Notes: generated from the letters alone by a model not told the origin. DNA of 20,011 nucleotides from JBEINZ01 sp040377825 (GCA_040377825.1 JBEINZ010000025.1:1-20011), one strand, 5' to 3'. Positions 1-7,983 are shown, counted from the first letter of the stretch. Translations and numbers: made by a program.

Positions 1-266
1 AAGTGAACCACAAATCAGGTCGATGCTCATCGCCCCCTTCCCGATTTGAGCTCTTGACCTGACGATTGCTCTCGAGTGCTGCCTCGAAGTCAGCGGCGTC
101 CTTCAGCTAACACTCTATCAGAAAAAGGGTTCTCCCAACGTCATCGAATCAATCCGACGCTGACGGCGCGTCAGGAGTACGACTGTCGTTGCGGAATATA
201 CTGCCAAAGAGATAGGCGTCTTACCGCCTTTGGGCATAAAGGCCCCGCTTATACACCGAAAAATTT

Positions 267-310
267 GATATTCATGGTTTGTTCTGTGTCAAGTATGACA
301 CATGAATATC
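267..310. repeat. Nested inverted repeat upstream of the porin, possible operator or RNA hairpin
   Basis: The outer arms GATATTCATG (267-276) and CATGAATATC (301-310) are perfect 10-base reverse complements. Inside them TGTGTCA (285-291) and TGACACA (296-302) form a second perfect 7-base pair around AGTA. The two right arms share bases 301-302, so the full outer and full inner pairing cannot form together. There is no T-run, so this is not an intrinsic terminator. It lies 171 bases before the porin start. A dimeric regulator site or a structured leader are both possible. Confidence 0.6.
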
Positions 311-470
311 GATAGACGAGAATAGTCGAGCTCACGCGGGCGCAATCGCTTTCAAAGCATTCAATGTTCCGTATCCTTTCTATCGAACCTCGACGGCGCG
401 CCGATCCGCTTCTCCAGAATCGGCTGGCGGGCGGACCTGATTGGTCGAGGCGGAATTGATTTTTCAATGA

Positions 471-476
471 AGGGGG
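471..476 (+). promoter_or_regulatory. Ribosome binding site that decides the porin start
   Basis: AGGGGG lies 5 bases before the ATG at 482. An in-frame ATG at 467 sits upstream of this site and has no Shine-Dalgarno sequence of its own. The protein from 482 also begins directly with a normal signal peptide, so 482 is preferred. Confidence 0.7.
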
Positions 477-481
477 TTTTT

Positions 482-1966
482 ATGAACTGCAGATTAGCAA
501 TCCTGGCCGCAGCCGTATTTGGCGCTGCCTCGGCAGCACAAGCCGCCGATCTCGGTAGACCCGCTCCTGTAGCGGTTGATTACGTGAAGGTCTGCGACGC
601 CTACGGCGCCGGGTTCTTTTATATTCCGGGCACGGAGACGTGCTTGAAAATCGGCGGGTTTGTTCGTGCTCGTTTTTTCGTGGGCGGCGATAACTCGACG
701 CGAGAACGCGGAATCGATTTGTTTGATTATAAAGACAACGAGGAATCCAAAAACAGCAAGCAGCGCCGGTGGGCGTACATTCCGCCGACCGCCGGGCCGT
801 TCGCTAACGTTCGCGATCGTTATCGTGACAATTTCGCGACCGCCACAACTGCATCGATACAATTGGACTCGCGCACAGCAACTGAGTTCGGTCTGTTGCG
901 AGGCTTCATTGATGCCCGCCTGGGATACTCCTCCTACTCGGTCGACGGAGCGTTTACATCCGCAGGCATCGATAAAGCCTATATTCAGTGGGGCGGCTTA
1001 ACCGTCGGCTACGCGGAATCGTTCTTCGATTTCTTCACTGGTTCCACGCTTCAGACGACTTTCGAGCCATTCTGGTCCGATCACTCAACGAACCTGTTGG
1101 CCTATACATTCAGCTTCGGCAATGGGGTGTCCGCAACGCTATCCCTGGAAGATTCCGATATCGATGTTCGTCAAAGCGGCTCTTTCCTTGACCCGATCAG
1201 TCGGCGTTTCCGGCCCGGACGCGATAAGCCAGAAGATAAAGGTACTTTCCCGATCAACTATTACGATCCGATCTACGGTGGCAATCGGGCGCCCGACGTG
1301 GTTGCCAACGTGAATATTACGCAAGGATGGGGATCGGCACAGATCATGGCCGCCGCTCATCAAGCGTTCGACGGGAGTTGGGGCTTTAACCAAGACGGCA
1401 GTCGCTTTTCAGCGAATAACGGGCCATTCACCGGTGGCGACGAGTGGGGCTACGCGGTTGGGGCCGGTTTGAAAGTTAACACGCCAATGATCGGAGCCGG
1501 CGACTACATCGCGCTTCAGGGCGCCTATTCAAAAGGCGCGATGAAGTATTTGGGTCTCGGCACGTGGGATTATCTTGTTGAATCGCGGCGAGCTCCGCCG
1601 AGGTCTGGAGACGCCGAAGCTTTAACAGGCTGCAATTGCTCGCTGCGCAATTCGCTTGAACTGACCGAAGCGTGGGCGATCTCGGGCGGTTTCAGCCACA
1701 ATTTCACGCCTTCCTGGGCGTGGAACATAGACGCGGGTTGGGCAAGCGTTGACGCCGCCGGCGACAACGACTTCGACGCCTTTCGGGTTACCAGTGATAT
1801 TGTTTGGACGCCGGTATCTGGTCTGAGCATTACATTGGAAGGAGAATATCAAAACGTCAGTTGGTCCAATGCGACCAAGGATGCATTCCGTCGTGCCAGC
1901 AGCAACTTCCGACTTGGCGACGCCAATGCGTGGGTCGGCGTTCTTCAAGTTAGGCGGGCCTTCTGA
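482..1966 (+). CDS. Outer-membrane porin, Porin_2 family (rhizobial type)
   Basis: The 494-residue product is a beta-barrel porin that would let small hydrophilic solutes cross the outer membrane. It starts with a signal peptide of about 21 residues ending AQA, with cleavage expected before ADLG. The mature N-terminus carries the family signature, VCDAYGAGFFYIPGTETC followed by LKIGG, with cysteines at about 38 and 54. The rest alternates aromatic and polar residues as in beta strands, and the protein ends in a terminal phenylalanine (RRAF), the usual outer-membrane insertion signal. A CNC motif lies in a late loop-like part (GCNCSLRNS), which is unusual for a porin. An ATG at 467 is rejected because the Shine-Dalgarno site lies between it and 482. 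The gene stands alone, with a long leader and its own terminator. The family call is firm; the substrate is unknown. Confidence 0.95.
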   Translation: MNCRLAILAAAVFGAASAAQAADLGRPAPVAVDYVKVCDAYGAGFFYIPGTETCLKIGGFVRARFFVGGDNSTRERGIDLFDYKDNEESKNSKQRRWAYIPPTAGPFANVRDRYRDNFATATTASIQLDSRTATEFGLLRGFIDARLGYSSYSVDGAFTSAGIDKAYIQWGGLTVGYAESFFDFFTGSTLQTTFEPFWSDHSTNLLAYTFSFGNGVSATLSLEDSDIDVRQSGSFLDPISRRFRPGRDKPEDKGTFPINYYDPIYGGNRAPDVVANVNITQGWGSAQIMAAAHQAFDGSWGFNQDGSRFSANNGPFTGGDEWGYAVGAGLKVNTPMIGAGDYIALQGAYSKGAMKYLGLGTWDYLVESRRAPPRSGDAEALTGCNCSLRNSLELTEAWAISGGFSHNFTPSWAWNIDAGWASVDAAGDNDFDAFRVTSDIVWTPVSGLSITLEGEYQNVSWSNATKDAFRRASSNFRLGDANAWVGVLQVRRAF

Positions 1967-2971
1967 AGATCCGTCCCAATACCTTCAGCATATGCCCGGC
2001 GGAGAATCCGCCGGGCATTTTTGTGGCGGCAGCCGGAACAAAGGGGAGGCCATCGGTTTCAGCGAGGAATAGGGCGACGGCATCGAGCGTTGTGGCATCT
2101 TCCAAAAGCGGAGCGTGCCCCTGATCGGGCACTTCGAGCGAACGAAATGGCGCGCTCGTGTGGCGGCGCCCCATCTCTTCCACGGTAGACCGCGCGAGCA
2201 GATCGCTGAGTTCTCCACGGATGACCATGATTGGGATCGCCGCTAGCAACTCAAACTGCGGCCAAAAGGTCGGCAGGGGCGTGTAGGGCGTCACGAGCGC
2301 GAGACCTTGCGCCAGCGCTGGATCGTAATCGGACACGGGGCGCCCAGCTTCGTTGCGATAGATGCGCCGGGCCAAGCGGTCGAAATCGTCGTTTTTTAAC
2401 TTGGGGAACGACTCGCCGCCCATCGCGCGCAGTCGATCAACGGCCTCCGACCATGTGGAAACGGGCTTTCCTTGGCCGACATAAGACTTGATCCGCAGGA
2501 GGCCGGCCCGACATCGTTGAGGATGGCGGCCGCCACGAGGTTAGGCCGAAGGGTCGGCAGAATGGTCGCGATCAGCCCCCCGCGCGACGTGCCGAGGACC
2601 GTGACCCGGTCGATTCCGAGCGCGTCGAGTCCGGCGACGACATCCTCGGCTTCGATCAAGGGCGTGTATCGCGCGGGCTCTGGGTCTCGCATGGATGCGC
2701 CACGCCCGCGGTAGTCGAAGGTCACCACCCGCCTGCTCGCCGCGAAACCGGCTGCCACCGGCTCGAAATCGCGGCTGTTGCGCGTGAGTCCGGGCAGACA
2801 GAGGAGGGGAGGGCCGGTCGGGTTGGGCGTCCCATAGTCTCGGCCGGCCAGCGCAAGGCCGTCTTTGGAGAAGTATCGAAACGGCCGATAGGGCGTACCC
2901 AAGGCATCGACGAGCGGCGGGCCGAAGGCGATTTTTCCGGTATCCGACACATGCACTTCAATCGCCGCCAT
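1950..2971 (-). pseudogene. Alpha/beta hydrolase, broken by a frameshift
   Basis: Two minus-strand frames together make one alpha/beta-fold hydrolase. The N-terminal part (from 2971 to about 2508) holds the lid and core sequence and the nucleophile elbow GTSRGG (G-x-S-x-G). The C-terminal part (about 2503 to 1950) holds the likely acid (ELSDLL) and the histidine (DQGHAP). The reading frame changes between NDVGP and the segment GLLRIKSYVGQGKP. Related hydrolases have several residues between these points, and the base sequence fits loss of about 16 bases near 2503-2508. In the first frame translation continues into unrelated residues and stops at 2396. The start at 2971 (MAAIEV) has GGGGAG just upstream. 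The C-terminus runs 17 bases into the porin gene and through its terminator, so the original stop may also be lost. The gene follows the transglycosylase by 117 bases. Either a true pseudogene or a sequence error; the substrate is unknown. Confidence 0.85.
1992..2022 (+). terminator. Intrinsic terminator of the porin gene
   Basis: A perfect 12-base stem (ATGCCCGGCGGA at 1992-2003, TCCGCCGGGCAT at 2007-2018) closes a GAA loop and runs into five Ts (2018-2022). It lies 25 bases after the porin stop. The same bases are translated on the minus strand as part of the tail of the broken hydrolase gene. Confidence 0.92.
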
Positions 2972-3088
2972 CGGTCGCTCCCCATCAAGGGTTGTTCCAT
3001 CGCGTGACATCGAACCGCGCCCGGTCCGCAATCGATGAAGTCGTGATGGTCCGGCGGTTGGCCCAAGCGACCGGGCGACGCCCCAGCG

Positions 3089-5101
3089 TCAATTGCTGTT
3101 TAGATCCGCTCCGATCGATCCGGTCGCGGCGGAGCCTCGTGCGCCAACGCCGCGCTTCAGATCCCGCGCGAGTTCGAGCTTACGGCCTTCCAGGCGATAG
3201 CGGTAGACCTGTAGGTTTTCCAAGACGCGGTGAACGTAATTGCGGGTTTCCGAAAACGGGATCCGCTCCATCCAGTCGACAATGTCGATCGTCGGATCGC
3301 GCGGGTCGCCATAGGCTTGCACCCATTCGCGGATGCGGCCCGGACCGGCATTGTAACCGGCGATGGCCATGACATAGTTGCCGTCATAGTTCGAAACGAG
3401 GTTCGCGACATAGGCGGTGCCCAGGCGCACATTGTAGCGGATGTCGTTACGCCATGCGTTCTGGTCAAAGGCGATGCCGAGCTTCTTGGCCGCCTCGCGC
3501 CCAGTCACCGGCATCACCTGGAAGATGCCGACCGCGCCGGCGCTCGATATAATCGATTGGTTGAACTCGCTTTCCTGCCGCGTGATCGCGAAGGCGAGCG
3601 CCTTCTCAAGTCCGCTCGTATCGATATCCGCCGGAAGACCGCGCACCGGAAAGGCCAGGACCTGCATGTCCAGCCCGCGCTGGGCAGCCGTTTTTCCGGC
3701 CATGACGGCATAGTTTGTCCAGTTTTGCCGTTCGGCCATGTCGATTAGCACCGCCACCTGACCCGGCGACGTCAGCGTTTCCGCCATGTGCTTATAGAAG
3801 GCATGCGCGAGATCCTTTCGGCCGATCCTGTTCAATCGGGCGAGCGCCGCGAAGCGATCGTCACGCTCGATCGCCGCCTTGTCGGTGTCAGTCGGCGTGA
3901 CGGTCCGTTGCAGTCCGAGATCGCCGAGGCCGATCTTGTTGCGCGCCATCTGCCCGTAGAAGGTGAAGCCGAATTCGGCGGCCTTTGTGTAATGCTCGCG
4001 CGCATTGCCGCTGCCGCCGGCTTCCGCGGCGCGGCCCATCCAATAAAAGCCGCGCGCGCGGGTCACCGGCTTCGTGGAATCCTCAACGACACGGGCGAAA
4101 CTGGCAAGCGCGGTCGTCGGATTGTTCAGGAAGCGCAGCGCGTACCAGCCCGCGAGAAAATCTGCGTCCGCTTGGCTCGCCGTGCTCGATCCGGTATGCC
4201 CGGCAACAATTCGAAACGCCATTTTGGCGTCGCCGAGTTCGAGCATTTTCCGAGACACGATGCGTTTTTCTTCCCACCATTCATCCGGGACCACCATGAC
4301 TTTTGGGTCTTTGGGCGCCTGGATGAGGAGCGCGGCGGCTTCTTGCCAGCGCTCGGTTCGCCGTGCCCACTGGGCCCGACCGAAAAGATAGGCCGGGTCG
4401 GCCTTCAAGCCCGCCGGGACGGCATCAAGCAATTTGCCGGCATTGGCATCCTTCTTTTCGACCGCGAGGCGGGCGGCGGCGAGCTGTTGGTAGTCCTTGC
4501 TCATCCGCCTAGCGATGCGCACGGCGTCTCCGGCCCGGCCCTTGAGCAGCGCCATATCGAGGCGCGCCTTATGATCGGCCGGCGTCAGAAGCGAACCCAG
4601 CTCTTGGACAATTCGTGTTTCGTCCTCGTCGCTCAGTTCCTCGTCGCGCCAAGCTGGACGCACGATGGTCGCGGCCTCCGACTTGCGGCCCAGTTCGAAC
4701 AGAGCCCGTCCGAGTAGGATCCGGCCGCGATTGGAGTAGGGTCGGCTGCCCTGGAAGGCTTGGATAACGAGATCGGCGGGCGGGTTCTCCCGCTCCAAGG
4801 CTTGTTCGGCGCGGCGGCGGAACAGTTCCGGGTCCGGCCAGGACGAATTGGCGATCGCGAACCGAGTTATTGTTTGCGACGGCAGCCCTGAACCCAGGCG
4901 GATCAAGAGCCAGTCAACCAGTTTTTCCTCAATCGGATCAAGCGCGCCGCGCAGCCCGGAAATCGCGGAGATATCGCCACGCTCGGCAGCGGTCAGCGCG
5001 CGTGCAAGCGCCTCGTCGTCGGCGCGTACGGGTTGGACGAGTGTCGCGAACACAATCGCCGCTGCGGCGGCCGCCCGAAACCGCCGGATCGAAACGAACA
5101 T
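3089..5101 (-). CDS. slt: Soluble lytic murein transglycosylase (Slt70-like)
   Basis: The enzyme cleaves the MurNAc-GlcNAc bond of peptidoglycan in the periplasm, leaving 1,6-anhydromuramic acid ends. The 670-residue product has a signal peptide (basic MFVSIRRFR, then an alanine-rich hydrophobic stretch, cleavage expected after VRA), a long helical repeat region typical of the Slt superhelix, and a C-terminal SLT lysozyme-like domain. That domain carries the catalytic glutamate in ITRQESEF (about residue 510), GAVGIFQVMP and AIAGYNAGPGRIREW. A GTG at 5152 would add 17 residues before the signal peptide; the ATG at 5101 is chosen because GGGAG lies 7 bases ahead of it and the signal peptide then begins normally. 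It is transcribed away from dapA. The family assignment is firm. Confidence 0.93.
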   Translation of the reverse strand: MFVSIRRFRAAAAAAIVFATLVQPVRADDEALARALTAAERGDISAISGLRGALDPIEEKLVDWLLIRLGSGLPSQTITRFAIANSSWPDPELFRRRAEQALERENPPADLVIQAFQGSRPYSNRGRILLGRALFELGRKSEAATIVRPAWRDEELSDEDETRIVQELGSLLTPADHKARLDMALLKGRAGDAVRIARRMSKDYQQLAAARLAVEKKDANAGKLLDAVPAGLKADPAYLFGRAQWARRTERWQEAAALLIQAPKDPKVMVVPDEWWEEKRIVSRKMLELGDAKMAFRIVAGHTGSSTASQADADFLAGWYALRFLNNPTTALASFARVVEDSTKPVTRARGFYWMGRAAEAGGSGNAREHYTKAAEFGFTFYGQMARNKIGLGDLGLQRTVTPTDTDKAAIERDDRFAALARLNRIGRKDLAHAFYKHMAETLTSPGQVAVLIDMAERQNWTNYAVMAGKTAAQRGLDMQVLAFPVRGLPADIDTSGLEKALAFAITRQESEFNQSIISSAGAVGIFQVMPVTGREAAKKLGIAFDQNAWRNDIRYNVRLGTAYVANLVSNYDGNYVMAIAGYNAGPGRIREWVQAYGDPRDPTIDIVDWMERIPFSETRNYVHRVLENLQVYRYRLEGRKLELARDLKRGVGARGSAATGSIGADLNSN

Positions 5102-5376
5102 CGACACACTCCCAAAAACAACTACTGATGCTAAACGCGCGATCTTTATCACTCGTACCGACGATCGCTCACCATGGTGAACAAAAGATTGACGTGTGTC
5201 GTGATCCGACTTGGCGTCAGATGGCTTCGAACAGCTTGCCGACCCTTCCGCCAGTGACTATTGTGCCGGCCCACGCTGTGAACCAACCGCGACCGAATGA
5301 TGGCCATTCCTGGGTATTCGGGAGGTCCAGAGGTCGCCCGAAACAAATGCCGCAGCTGCCCAAAGGGATATCCTAT
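5102..5376. promoter_or_regulatory. Divergent intergenic region between slt and dapA
   Basis: These 275 bases separate two genes that point away from each other, so promoters for both are expected here. I could not place a convincing -35/-10 pair for either. Frames that extend dapA upstream through this region lack any resemblance to the DapA family and are not taken as coding. Confidence 0.45.
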
Positions 5377-6255
5377 ATGTTCAAGGGATCGATCACTGCG
5401 CTCGTCACGCCGTTCCGCAATGGCGCAGTGGACGAAAAGGCGTTCGCCAACTTCGTGGATTGGCAGATCCGCGAGGGCAGTCACGGGCTGGTTCCTTGCG
5501 GCACGACCGGCGAGAGCCCGACATTAAGCCATGCCGAACACAAGCGCGTCGTCGAAATTACCATCGAAGTCGCGGCGGGCCGTGTTCCGGTCATCGCGGG
5601 CGCCGGCTCCAACAACACCGCGGAAGCCATCGATCTGGCCCGGCACGCCGAAAAGGCCGGAGCCAACGGGCTCCTGATCGTCGCGCCCTATTACAACAAG
5701 CCAAGCCAGGAAGGCCTCTATCGGCATTTCAAGGCGATCGACGCCGAGGTCGGCATCCCGATTATCGTCTACAATATTCCGCCGCGCAGCGTGGTCGATA
5801 TCTCGGTCGACACCATGGCGCGGATCTATAAGGACTGCCTCAACGTGAAAGGCGTGAAGGACGCGACGATGAATCTCGCGCGGCCGTCGCTGGAGCGCAT
5901 GGCGTGTGGCAAGGATTTCATCCTGTTGTCCGGCGAGGATCCAACGGCGCTCGGCTACATGGCGCATGGCGGGTCGGGCTGCATTTCGGTGACGGCCAAT
6001 GTCGCTCCAAAACTATCCGCCGCCTTCCAGGAGGCCTGCCTTTCCGGGGATTATAAGACCGCGCTCGACTATCAAGACCGGCTGATGCCGCTGCATCGCG
6101 CGCTCTTTTTGGAACCCAATCCCGGAGGACCGAAATTCGCGCTCTCGCGGCTTGGACACATGGCGAACGAACTGCGCTTGCCGCTCGTTTCCATATCGAA
6201 GTCCACCGAGGCCGAGGTCGAAGCGGCCATGCGGCACGCGGGCCTTTTGAACTGA
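5377..6255 (+). CDS. dapA: 4-hydroxy-tetrahydrodipicolinate synthase
   Basis: DapA condenses pyruvate with aspartate semialdehyde in the cytoplasm, the first committed step to diaminopimelate (for peptidoglycan) and lysine. The product has 292 residues, the usual length. Visible landmarks are GTTGESPTL (about 42-50), YYNKPS (105-110), the catalytic tyrosine in YNIPPR (Tyr132, with Arg137 for aspartate semialdehyde), and the Schiff-base lysine in GVKDAT (Lys161). The start MFKGSITALVTPF is the family's normal N-terminus and has AAAGGGA upstream; the frame stays open far upstream but that part is not DapA-like. smpB follows after 15 bases, so the two are probably co-transcribed. The divergent partner makes cuts in the same polymer that DapA helps to supply. 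Identification is firm. Confidence 0.97.
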   Translation: MFKGSITALVTPFRNGAVDEKAFANFVDWQIREGSHGLVPCGTTGESPTLSHAEHKRVVEITIEVAAGRVPVIAGAGSNNTAEAIDLARHAEKAGANGLLIVAPYYNKPSQEGLYRHFKAIDAEVGIPIIVYNIPPRSVVDISVDTMARIYKDCLNVKGVKDATMNLARPSLERMACGKDFILLSGEDPTALGYMAHGGSGCISVTANVAPKLSAAFQEACLSGDYKTALDYQDRLMPLHRALFLEPNPGGPKFALSRLGHMANELRLPLVSISKSTEAEVEAAMRHAGLLN

Positions 6256-6270
6256 CGAGGAAATTCGCCG

Positions 6271-6744
6271 ATGTCCGCCGACAAAGGCGGCGGGCGTCGC
6301 CCCGCCGCTGAAAATCGCAAGGCCCGCTATTCCTACGAGATCCTGGATTCCTGGGAGGCCGGCATTCAGCTGACGGGCACGGAGATTAAGTCGCTGCGCG
6401 GCGGAAAATCCCAGATCACCGAAAGCTACGCTGCGGCCCATGCCGGCGATCTCTATCTCTACAACGCCTATATCCCGGAATATCTCCAAGCAAACCGCTT
6501 CAACCACGAAACGCGGCGACCCCGCAGGTTGCTGCTCCACCGCCGCGAGATCGACAAGCTCTCCGCCTCGGTCGAGCGCGATGGCCTGACGCTCGTGCCG
6601 CTCGAGATCTATTTCAACGACAAAGGCCGCGCGAAAGTGAAGCTCGCGCTCGGACGCGGCAAGAAGGCCCACGACAAGCGCGAAACCGAGAAGGAACGCG
6701 ACTGGAGTCGGGAGAAGTCGCGTCTGATGAAGACGCGGGATTGA
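6271..6744 (+). CDS. smpB: SsrA-binding protein SmpB
   Basis: SmpB binds tmRNA and brings it to stalled ribosomes for trans-translation. The 157-residue product has the family length and landmarks: ENRKARYSYEI near the N-terminus, GIQLTGTEIKSLRGG (about 30-44), YNAYIPEY, then RRPRRLLLHRREI, and a basic C-terminal tail (KERDWSREKSRLMK) that in this family enters the ribosomal decoding centre. GAGGAAA lies ahead of the ATG. It follows dapA closely. No tmRNA gene is visible in the window. The 3' end converges on the remnant toxin gene with about 20 bases between the stops, and no clear terminator hairpin is seen there. Confidence 0.97.
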   Translation: MSADKGGGRRPAAENRKARYSYEILDSWEAGIQLTGTEIKSLRGGKSQITESYAAAHAGDLYLYNAYIPEYLQANRFNHETRRPRRLLLHRREIDKLSASVERDGLTLVPLEIYFNDKGRAKVKLALGRGKKAHDKRETEKERDWSREKSRLMKTRD

Positions 6745-6765
6745 TGGGGGTCGGGATGGTTCAGC

Positions 6766-6879
6766 TCAGAGCCCAACAGCCTCGACGTAGTCCGAGATCT
6801 CTTCGAGCGATAGGCCTGGGTTGAGCTTGCCAAGTCGAGTCTTTATCGCGATGACGTGAGTATCGATCAGGACCTTCAT
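6766..6879 (-). pseudogene. Remnant of a VapC-type PIN-domain toxin with internal deletion
   Basis: A 37-residue frame starts MKVLIDTHVI, the exact style of a PIN-domain toxin N-terminus with its first catalytic aspartate, and continues at once with AIKTRLGKLNPGLSLEEI, which in intact toxins of this class lies some 40-50 residues further on, after a WEI motif. The middle, with the second acidic residue, is missing without loss of frame. A TGA ends it where an intact toxin (about 125-130 residues) would still need its C-terminal half with the other acidic residues. Its ATG overlaps the antitoxin stop as ATGA, the usual layout of translationally coupled toxin-antitoxin genes. Nuclease activity is not expected. 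The reading is inferred from family knowledge; the frame may no longer be translated. Confidence 0.72.
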
Positions 6880-7145
6880 GGGCCCGGCGGCAACGGTTGA
6901 AGGAGTATGTCCTCCGCGAGCGGTGCGTTAAAATCGTCGGCGATGAAAGGGAACGGGTTCGTAATCCCTTTCAACAAAAGGTAGGCGTCCCCGGCGGCGA
7001 GTTTTGGTCCGCCGCGCTTTTGATGCGCTACAAGGTCGAACACGGGTCGACCGTTGCGCGTGACGACGATCGTCTCTCCGCCCTCGACCGCAGGTGCGAG
7101 TCCGGTGATCCAGTTCTTCGCATCACGAATTGATACCGTTTTCAT
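6876..7145 (-). CDS. Phd/YefM-type antitoxin, apparently orphaned
   Basis: The 89-residue product resembles antitoxins of the Phd/YefM family, which bind their own promoter through the N-terminal fold and neutralise the toxin with the C-terminal tail. Visible features are MKTVSIRDAKN, the GGETIVVTRNGRPVFDLV core (about 22-39) with the family's RNGRP turn, and a long proline-rich tail ending LLQPLPPGP. Its TGA overlaps the ATG of the remnant toxin by four bases. The antitoxin itself looks intact, so it may persist only as a DNA-binding protein or be on its way to decay. No Shine-Dalgarno sequence is obvious before the ATG. The family call is likely; the cognate toxin is non-functional here. 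Confidence 0.75.
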   Translation of the reverse strand: MKTVSIRDAKNWITGLAPAVEGGETIVVTRNGRPVFDLVAHQKRGGPKLAAGDAYLLLKGITNPFPFIADDFNAPLAEDILLQPLPPGP

Positions 7146-7186
7146 ACCGAAAATGTAGCCGCATGTGGCGCGATAGACGAGGCCGT

Positions 7187-7846
7187 CTAAGACCTGGAGG
7201 TCTCCGGTAGCGGCCCAAGAAAGTCCACGATCGAAGCCACGACCGCGCGGAACATGTCCGGCGTCAACACGCCGGTGTTCGTATTGTAGCGCGAGCAGTG
7301 GTAGCTGTCGAAAATCGCGAGCTCGCCGATGCTGTGGCGGGCGCCGTGAGCGAATGGATATCGGCTCGCGGGATAGCCGAGTGTGCGGATGACGCTGTCA
7401 TGCGCGATGCGACCGAGCGCAAAGACAGCACGAAGGTTTGGGTAACTTTTCAGGGTTTCCGAGAGGAACTGGCGACATGTGCCGATCTCTTCAGGTGTCG
7501 GCTTGTTCTCCGGGGGAACGCAGCGCACGGCGTTGGTAATGGCCGTGCGTACCAACCGAACACCGTCGTCCGGACTCGCTCGGTACTCCCCGACGGCCAA
7601 GCCGAATTCGAGCAGCGTTGCGTATAGCAGATCACCGGCATAATCGCCGGTAAAGGGTCGCCCGGTACGATTGGCTCCACGCACGCCTGGCGCGAGACCG
7701 ACGACGAGCAGTTCCGCATCGTCATCGCCGAAGGTCGGAACCGGCCCGTTGTACCAGTCCGGCTCGCGGATGGCCCATGCGTAACGGAATGAAGCCAAGC
7801 GTGGACAAAGCGGGCAATCGTGCGGCGGGATGCTCGGTCGCGGCAT
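7187..7846 (-). CDS. Uracil-DNA glycosylase, family 5 (UdgB)-like, iron-sulfur type
   Basis: The enzyme removes uracil, and in this family some other deaminated bases, from DNA as the first step of base-excision repair. The 219-residue product has the family 5 style motif GLAPGVRGANRTGRPFTGD (about 50-68), followed by GDLLY, and a second motif with histidine in SYHCSRYNTNTG (181-192). Four cysteines, C11 and C14 (CPLC), C109 and C124, are placed to bind a [4Fe-4S] cluster as in families 4 and 5. The start MPRPSIPPHDCPLC is chosen because it matches the usual short N-terminus; an in-frame ATG at 7897 would add 17 residues, and neither start has a strong ribosome site. It lies 41 bases before the antitoxin gene on the same strand. 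Family 5 is favoured over family 4 from the GLAP and NTNTG motifs. Confidence 0.88.
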   Translation of the reverse strand: MPRPSIPPHDCPLCPRLASFRYAWAIREPDWYNGPVPTFGDDDAELLVVGLAPGVRGANRTGRPFTGDYAGDLLYATLLEFGLAVGEYRASPDDGVRLVRTAITNAVRCVPPENKPTPEEIGTCRQFLSETLKSYPNLRAVFALGRIAHDSVIRTLGYPASRYPFAHGARHSIGELAIFDSYHCSRYNTNTGVLTPDMFRAVVASIVDFLGPLPETSRS

Positions 7847-7983
7847 TGTGGCTCTGGAGGTCGAAAGCAGTGGCTGTATGGAGCTTGAGATTAGCATCCC
7901 GTTCGAGGGCGTGCGCTACTGGTAATCACGATATCGACCAAAGCCACTGAAGGCGCAGATCCGCTGCAGGCCGGTATCGCGGC

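Larger units (their letters stand above)
1..481. other. Non-coding leader upstream of the porin gene
   Basis: This 481-base stretch has no open reading frame that resembles a protein I recognise; the short frames in it look random. It is less GC-rich than the genes around it. It contains a nested inverted repeat at 267-310, listed separately, and a weaker 6-base inverted repeat (GCCTTT at 226-231, AAAGGC at 238-243). No clear sigma-70 pair could be placed. A long 5' region fits a porin that is controlled by several regulators, but that is inference. The gene that lies to the left is not in the window. Confidence 0.6.

Noticed and set aside
226..243. GCCTTT/AAAGGC inverted repeat as a terminator
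   Set aside because: Short stem and no T-run; likely chance.
249..467. Minus-strand frame of 72 residues in the porin leader
   Set aside because: No ribosome site, no recognisable family and arginine-rich random-looking composition; it also covers the nested palindrome.
3788..4717. Plus-strand frame of 309 residues inside the transglycosylase gene
   Set aside because: It is the antisense shadow of slt; high GC keeps such frames open. The slt frame has clear motifs and this one has none.
4870..5376. Upstream extension of the dapA frame, which would give a 461-residue protein
   Set aside because: The extra 169 residues overlap slt in antisense and look random, while the start at 5377 has a ribosome site and the normal DapA N-terminus.
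7174..7189. TAGACG/CGTCTA inverted repeat at the end of the glycosylase gene as a terminator
   Set aside because: Only 6 bases, overlaps the stop codon and has no T-run on the minus strand.
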